Source: Fidelibacterota bacterium | Lineage (GTDB): Bacteria; Fidelibacterota; Fidelibacteria; Fidelibacterales; Fidelibacteraceae | Assembly (NCBI GenBank): GCA_016937825.1 | Contig: JAFGVT010000124.1 | Location: 1-6,405 of the forward strand | Direction: 5' to 3' | Length of the DNA: 6,405 nucleotides | Shown: one piece after another, positions 5,419 through 6,405 of the stretch | How the letters are laid out: every line of letters starts with the position of its first letter | How positions within the stretch are numbered: the first letter of the stretch is position 1 | Notes under the pieces: model-generated | The model's input: the letters and a program-made list of their open reading frames with translations, nothing else | Database searches by the model: none | What the model was told of the DNA's origin: nothing | Translations under genes and position numbers: made by a program

Positions 5419-6405
5419 ATGCATGTTGTAGACTATGTTATTGTCAGTATTTACCTGATCGCCATGGTCGTCGTGGGACTTCTGATGCAGCGGAAGGCAA
5501 AACAGGGGATCGAATCCTACTTTCTGGGGGACCGCAACATGCCCTGGTGGGCGCTGGGCGCTTCCGGAATGTCGTCCAATCTGGACATCAGCGGGACCAT
5601 GATCATTGTCGCCCTGATCTATGCGATCGGCGCAAAAGGTTTTTATATCGAGATCCGGGGCGGCGTGACCCTTATCATGGCCTTCCTGATGATCTACATG
5701 GGAAAATGGAACCGCCGGTCCAAGGTGATGACCGTGGCGGAATGGATGAGCCTCCGCTTCGGCAGCGGCCCGCAGGGGGATGTCGCCCGGCTGATCCAGG
5801 CGATCACCTCCCTGATCTTCACGGTTGCCATGATCACCTACTTCGCCATCGGCGGCGGGAAATTCCTTGACTCTTTCCTCGGCATACCCAAATCCTGGGA
5901 GATCCACCTGGGCGCGATCACGATCGGCACCGAATTCTGGGCCGCCTTCATCCTGATCGCCATTGCGATGATCTACACGGTGGCGTCAGGCCTTTACGGG
6001 GTCATCTGGACGGACGTGTTCCAGGGCATCCTGATCTTTCTGGCGATCGCCTATATCGTGGTCCGCGCGCTGGGCATCCAGCTGCCGGAGGCCTTTTCGG
6101 TCGCTCTGCCCCTGAAGGAAGGGGGCTTTATGCACATGGGCACCACGCTCAAGGAATGGGTCAGCCTCGCCCCGCAGTGGCGACTGAACATTCCGGCGGA
6201 ATCCGACTATTCGATGTATAACGTTTTCGGCATTCTGGTCATGTTCTATCTCTTCAAGGTGGTCCTTGAAGGTAGCGGCGGGACCGGGAACTACATGATC
6301 CAGCGCTACTATGCGGCCAAGAGCGACCGGGAAGCCGGCTTGCTTTCGCTTTTCTGGACCGCCCTGCTGTCGTTCCGCTGGCCCTTCATTGCAGCCCTGG
6401 CCGTC
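5419..6405 (+). CDS. Sodium:solute symporter (SSS family, SLC5-like), N-terminal part (runs off right edge)
   Basis: An inner-membrane Na+-coupled importer with the LeuT-type fold. The window holds 329 residues; family members usually have about 500-600. The first helix (VVDYVIVSIYLIAMVVVGLLM, about 3-23) is followed by the family signature ESYFLGDRNMPWWALGAS (32-49) and the unwound second helix GMSSNLDISGT (50-60). Other family marks are MTVAEWMSLRF (104-114), YTVASGLYGVIWTDVFQG (186-203) and NYMIQRYYAAKSDREAG (291-307). Several further hydrophobic segments alternate with short loops. The start is set by a strong ribosome binding site. Lying 65 bases after an exported GH13 enzyme with no clear terminator between, it may import the sugar that enzyme releases. 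However, SSS proteins also carry amino acids, organic acids and other solutes. The family is firm; the substrate is inference. Confidence 0.93.
   Translation, partial: MHVVDYVIVSIYLIAMVVVGLLMQRKAKQGIESYFLGDRNMPWWALGASGMSSNLDISGTMIIVALIYAIGAKGFYIEIRGGVTLIMAFLMIYMGKWNRRSKVMTVAEWMSLRFGSGPQGDVARLIQAITSLIFTVAMITYFAIGGGKFLDSFLGIPKSWEIHLGAITIGTEFWAAFILIAIAMIYTVASGLYGVIWTDVFQGILIFLAIAYIVVRALGIQLPEAFSVALPLKEGGFMHMGTTLKEWVSLAPQWRLNIPAESDYSMYNVFGILVMFYLFKVVLEGSGGTGNYMIQRYYAAKSDREAGLLSLFWTALLSFRWPFIAALAV

Noticed and set aside
5402..5431. Nine-codon frame starting at the ATG at 5402, overlapping the symporter start
   Set aside because: It has no ribosome binding site of its own, and its codons are the symporter's Shine-Dalgarno sequence.
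5305..5907. Minus-strand 200-codon frame covering the GH13-symporter gap
   Set aside because: It overlaps the symporter start and the end of the GH13 gene, is rich in His, Asp and Gly, and shows no recognisable domain.

Overview
This 6.4-kb window reads as ordinary chromosomal DNA of a Gram-negative bacterium, moderately GC-rich in the genes and AT-rich between them. The best guess is a member of the FCB superphylum (for example Neomarinimicrobiota, Calditrichota or a relative). This rests on an outer-membrane TonB-dependent receptor with an N-terminal carboxypeptidase-regulatory-like domain, a glycan-processing gene next to a sodium:solute symporter, and Shine-Dalgarno sequences before most starts. 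There is no 16S or other phylogenetic marker, so the assignment is tentative.

Layout. On the minus strand, right to left: a complete small SRP RNA gene (about 3042-3144), then dnaX (3015-1342, DNA polymerase III gamma/tau), then a 156-nt AT-rich gap with a promoter candidate, then the 5' part of a TonB-dependent receptor gene that runs off the left edge (1185 to 1). On the plus strand, divergent from the SRP RNA: a GH13 pullulanase/isoamylase-like enzyme with an N-terminal export signal (3293-5353), followed after 65 nt by the first 329 codons of an SSS-family sodium:solute symporter that runs off the right edge (5419-6405).

How the genes fit together. The SRP RNA and dnaX form a housekeeping pair seen in many bacteria. 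The GH13 enzyme and symporter probably form a small carbohydrate-use unit: an exported, perhaps lipid-anchored, alpha-glucan debranching or hydrolysing enzyme followed by a Na+-driven importer for a solute that may be the released sugar. The TonB-dependent receptor could serve outer-membrane uptake, but its substrate cannot be read from the part present, and dnaX separates it from the GH13 gene.

I found no CRISPR array, insertion sequence, tRNA or defence system, and nothing that I would call a previously undescribed system. The points most worth checking are the SRP RNA upstream of dnaX, which lies inside misleading open frames on both strands, the start and odd lipobox of the GH13 enzyme, the non-sugar-like site residues of the symporter, and a late slippery heptamer in dnaX.
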